Source: Deltaproteobacteria bacterium
GTDB taxonomy: Bacteria > Desulfobacterota_B > Binatia > UBA9968
Assembly: GCA_016193385.1 (NCBI GenBank)
Contig: JACPSF010000132.1
Coordinates: 1-7,307, forward strand
DNA: 7,307 bases
Reading direction: 5' to 3'
This document shows, piece by piece, positions 4,935 to 7,307 of this stretch. A model generated the notes under the pieces. The model made no database searches and had not been told where the DNA came from. It saw nothing but the letters and a program-made list of their open reading frames with translations. The translations under genes and the position numbers were made by a program. How positions within the stretch are numbered: the first letter of the stretch is position 1; the number at the start of each line of letters is the position of its first letter.

Positions 4935-6971
4935 TTAGCCCCCTTCGGTGGTCCTGAGCTGCTGGCGCCACAGTTGCTCGGCGGAGGGGAGATTTTCCGA
5001 ACCGCCGGAGACTATACGAGGGGTGATAAAAACCATGAGTTCCTCAAAGTCCTTCTGCCAGCGCGCATTCTTAAAGAGCCACCCGAGAACCGGAATGTCT
5101 TTCAAAAACGGGATGCCGCTTTCCGATGTGGACCCGGTATCCTTCATGATACCCCCGATGACGATGGTCTCGCCGTCTCGGACCAAAACGTTGGCATTGG
5201 CCTCGCGGCTCAGCTCATCAAAGGGTAGAACGGCGGAGGAGCCTGAGACGGTCGCCGATTCGGCGATCGAACTCGACTTCACATTGATTTTCATCAAAAC
5301 GAAGCCATCGGAGGAGACCTGCGGGGTGACGGTCAGAATGATCCCTACATTCACCCGCTCCGTGGCTACCGCTGCCCCAGCAGCCGCACCCGTGCCGCTG
5401 GCGATATTGGTGGAAGTGGGCAGCGTGATTCGCAGTATCCTCAGGCTTTGGATGGTCGAGGGTATGTTGTTCAGGGTGACCACCGAGGGACGAGAGATGA
5501 TCCGGATGTTTCCTTCCTTTTCCGCGGCGCTTAAACGGGCCGCGAGATTATTAAGGGGTCCGAACCTATTCTGAATGACCGAGAAAAAGGGCGTCCCTCC
5601 AGCGGGAGCCCCGGCCGGAAATGACGATCGCACCGCCGCCGCATTGTAGTCAAATTCGAACACCATGCCGAGCGCCCGGGCAAAGGTTGGGGTGGTCTCG
5701 ATCAAATTCGACTCGATCTGGACCTGTGCCGTACGGACATCGAGTCGGGACACAATGTTGTTGACTTCATCAACTGCCTTCTTGATGCCCCGCACAATGA
5801 TGACGTTGCTCCGGTCGTCCGAGACGAGCACGGCACCCGCGGTCAGCAGCGGCTTGAGCTTATCAGCTAGCTCCTTGGCCGTAGCATAATTGACGCTCAG
5901 GTAGGCAACCTGCGGCTCCTCGCTGGTCTCGCGAGCTCTCCTTGCAGCCGCCAGACCTTCCCGATCGGACCGGAGCCGAGCAGCCGTGGAAATGCGCACC
6001 ACGTTGCCGACTGGTTCCTGGTCTAACCCGTTGGTTTTAATTAACAAGTCCAACGCCTGGTCCCATGGAACATCCACCAGGCGAATCGTGACTTTTCTCA
6101 CCACATCATCCGTGACGACGATATTGAGCCCGCTCACCTCCGCCAGAAGGCGAAAGACATTCCTGATGTCCGCGTCTTTAAAATCGAGCGAGATCCTCTG
6201 GCCGGTGTACTTTTTCTCCTCTTCGCCGGCCGCTGCGACTACCCCTTCCCGTTTGGCTTCGCCCACTCTGGCCTGGGTTTCAGGAGCAGCCGGTTTCGCC
6301 TCCGCCACGCTCACATCCACCCTTTTTCCGCCCTGAACCAGCAGCAGCTCCTTTCTCGCCGTCAGCTCAGGATTGACCGGCCCGATGATAACCTTGAGGC
6401 CTCCGTTTTCAGGTTCAATTGCATAAGCCGGGACCGCAGCGGCAGCAATCTCCATGACTAGCCGGAGATATCCCTCACCGGAGCTGAGCCTGAGGATGCT
6501 CAGCCAATGCGTCTCCGCGCGAAAATTCTCCACGCGAGGCTGCCGCTTGGCGTCGCCAAAGATGTCCAAGACGATGCGCGACGGCTGGGTGAGGGAGAAG
6601 TGGCGGTATTGGGTGACGGGAAGCGAAAACTTCATTGTGAGCGCCGTCTGCCCACGCTCTTCCAGTATGGAGAGATCCATGATCTTGAACGGCTGTTCCT
6701 CTACCGTGGCCTCTTTGATGGTGGGTTGAGAGAGTTTTTCCGGCCGGCCCGAGATCGTTGCCTGGGCCGTCCGGGGCGCCGCAACTTGGGTCTGCACTGT
6801 CCCGGCTGCCGCGGCCGCTGCGGCTTGCGAAGCAGCCTCCTCCTGGACGCTCAGAGCGGGCGCGCAGCCGGAGCTTCCCGTGACCATGACGACCCCGAGA
6901 CAAATCATGGCGGCTACTGAGAGAGTCGCAAAGGCCTGCCGGCTACCTGTTCGATCCAAGAAAAAAACCAT
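4935..6971 (-). CDS. pilQ: Type IV pilus outer-membrane secretin PilQ
   Basis: PilQ forms the multimeric outer-membrane channel through which the type IV pilus passes. At 678 residues it is near the usual length. In order there is an N-terminal hydrophobic export signal (about 14-35), an Ala-rich linker (46-70), one AMIN domain (about 95-197) that in relatives binds peptidoglycan, a variable linker, an STN/secretin N-domain (about 257-330, starting at GQRISLDFKDADI), a NolW-type N-domain (about 354-412) and the secretin barrel (about 413-655). The barrel ends with the hallmark VNVGIILTVTPQV, LVRDGETIVIGGI, GIPFLKDIPVLGWLF and EELMVFITPRIV. Cys36 follows the signal in a weak lipobox (GSSGC), so lipidation is possible but not clear. 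Many proteobacterial PilQs have two AMIN domains; only one is seen here. It starts 26 nt after pilP, behind two strong ribosome-binding sites, so co-translation with pilP is expected. Confidence 0.96.
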   Translation of the reverse strand: MVFFLDRTGSRQAFATLSVAAMICLGVVMVTGSSGCAPALSVQEEAASQAAAAAAAGTVQTQVAAPRTAQATISGRPEKLSQPTIKEATVEEQPFKIMDLSILEERGQTALTMKFSLPVTQYRHFSLTQPSRIVLDIFGDAKRQPRVENFRAETHWLSILRLSSGEGYLRLVMEIAAAAVPAYAIEPENGGLKVIIGPVNPELTARKELLLVQGGKRVDVSVAEAKPAAPETQARVGEAKREGVVAAAGEEEKKYTGQRISLDFKDADIRNVFRLLAEVSGLNIVVTDDVVRKVTIRLVDVPWDQALDLLIKTNGLDQEPVGNVVRISTAARLRSDREGLAAARRARETSEEPQVAYLSVNYATAKELADKLKPLLTAGAVLVSDDRSNVIIVRGIKKAVDEVNNIVSRLDVRTAQVQIESNLIETTPTFARALGMVFEFDYNAAAVRSSFPAGAPAGGTPFFSVIQNRFGPLNNLAARLSAAEKEGNIRIISRPSVVTLNNIPSTIQSLRILRITLPTSTNIASGTGAAAGAAVATERVNVGIILTVTPQVSSDGFVLMKINVKSSSIAESATVSGSSAVLPFDELSREANANVLVRDGETIVIGGIMKDTGSTSESGIPFLKDIPVLGWLFKNARWQKDFEELMVFITPRIVSGGSENLPSAEQLWRQQLRTTEGG

Positions 6972-6978
6972 CGGAATA

Positions 6979-6993
6979 CTCCTTGTCTCCTTT
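6979..6993 (-). promoter_or_regulatory. Tandem Shine-Dalgarno sites of pilQ
   Basis: On the minus strand AAAGGAG (6993-6987) and AAGGAG (6984-6979) lie in the 26-nt pilP-pilQ gap. The second ends 7 nt before the pilQ ATG, an ideal spacing that fixes the start. This contrasts with aroC and aroK, which show no such site. Confidence 0.75.
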
Positions 6994-6997
6994 GGCG

Positions 6998-7307
6998 CTA
7001 ATCCGCGGGCAACGTCATAGAGACCTGGCGGCTTTTTCTCGCGCCAAAAAAATCGGTGTATGTTTCCCCGATCACGATCTCCCGCGGCTTGATGGCCTTG
7101 ACTTTCCCTTCGTTCGGTCCAATTGGTGTGCCAACTTTCACGATATAACCAAGACCGAGGCCGTCCTCGACCATGGCTCTGGGCTCTTTGATGTCCCAGA
7201 CGATGCCGACAAGCTTGAGCTGCCCTAACTCGAAACGCTCCAAGGGAGAAAGGTTTTCACGCGGGCGCGCCGCCGCTCCCTTGGCCTTCGAGGCCAAAGG
7301 ACGAAAA
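6998..7307 (-). CDS. pilP: Type IV pilus inner-membrane lipoprotein PilP, C-terminal part (5' end outside window)
   Basis: The last 102 residues are present. PilP is an inner-membrane lipoprotein whose periplasmic beta domain binds the N-domains of PilQ and links the PilN-PilO complex to the outer-membrane channel. The frame is open to the window edge. The visible part begins FRPLASK, which fits the conserved DPFRP entry of the PilP domain, then has SPLERFELGQLKLVGIVWD, the hallmark PLE-x-F-x-L-x-x-L-x-x-VG strand. It continues with GLGYIVKVGTPIGPNEGKV and ends REIVIGETYTDFFG and VSMTLPAD. A TTG at 7297 is not the true start, because the domain's conserved beginning lies upstream. The lipoprotein signal is not in view. 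Its position directly before pilQ is the standard pilM-N-O-P-Q order. Confidence 0.92.
   Translation of the reverse strand, partial: FRPLASKAKGAAARPRENLSPLERFELGQLKLVGIVWDIKEPRAMVEDGLGLGYIVKVGTPIGPNEGKVKAIKPREIVIGETYTDFFGARKSRQVSMTLPAD

Overview
The window is a dense bacterial stretch dominated by one minus-strand run of genes that reads from the right edge towards the left: pilP (5' part outside the window), pilQ, aroC, aroK, aroB, a small TPR-like gene and aroQ. It joins the end of a type IV pilus assembly operon to four shikimate-pathway genes. A PilQ-type secretin implies a Gram-negative (diderm) cell. Linkage of pilM-N-O-P-Q to aroK-aroB is a known arrangement in Proteobacteria and several other diderm phyla. 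The moderately high GC, the presence of aroC and a type II aroQ in the same cluster, and the style of PilQ make me think of an uncultured lineage such as NC10/Methylomirabilota, Nitrospirota or a deltaproteobacterial-type group. That placement is a low-confidence inference.

Layout by region: (i) 1-90 holds a minus-strand fragment of an Ig/cadherin-like repeat protein that runs off the left edge and has no plausible start. (ii) 102-883 holds a plus-strand gene of unknown function. Its first 206 codons are intact, but its apparent C-terminus is spread over two further frames. It uses AGG/AGA for most arginines, unlike the aro genes. (iii) 884-1026 has no convincing feature. (iv) 1027-4819 is a tightly packed aroC-aroK-aroB-TPR-aroQ block with junctions of 4 nt, 4 nt, a 4-nt ATGA overlap and 0 nt. 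(v) 4820-4934 is the only real gap in the cluster. It carries six degenerate 9-bp tandem repeats and, next to aroC, a perfect 7-bp inverted repeat that runs into the aroC start codon. (vi) 4935-7307 holds pilQ and the C-terminal part of pilP.

How the genes work together: AroB makes 3-dehydroquinate, AroQ dehydrates it to 3-dehydroshikimate, AroK phosphorylates shikimate, and AroC makes chorismate, the precursor of aromatic amino acids, folates and quinones. Shikimate dehydrogenase (AroE) and EPSP synthase (AroA) are not in the window. PilP and PilQ form the periplasmic and outer-membrane end of the type IV pilus machine. The least explained parts are the left 1 kb, which looks like foreign or decaying DNA abutting the operon end, and the pilQ-aroC spacer. 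I saw no complete new multi-gene system, RNA gene, CRISPR array or insertion sequence.
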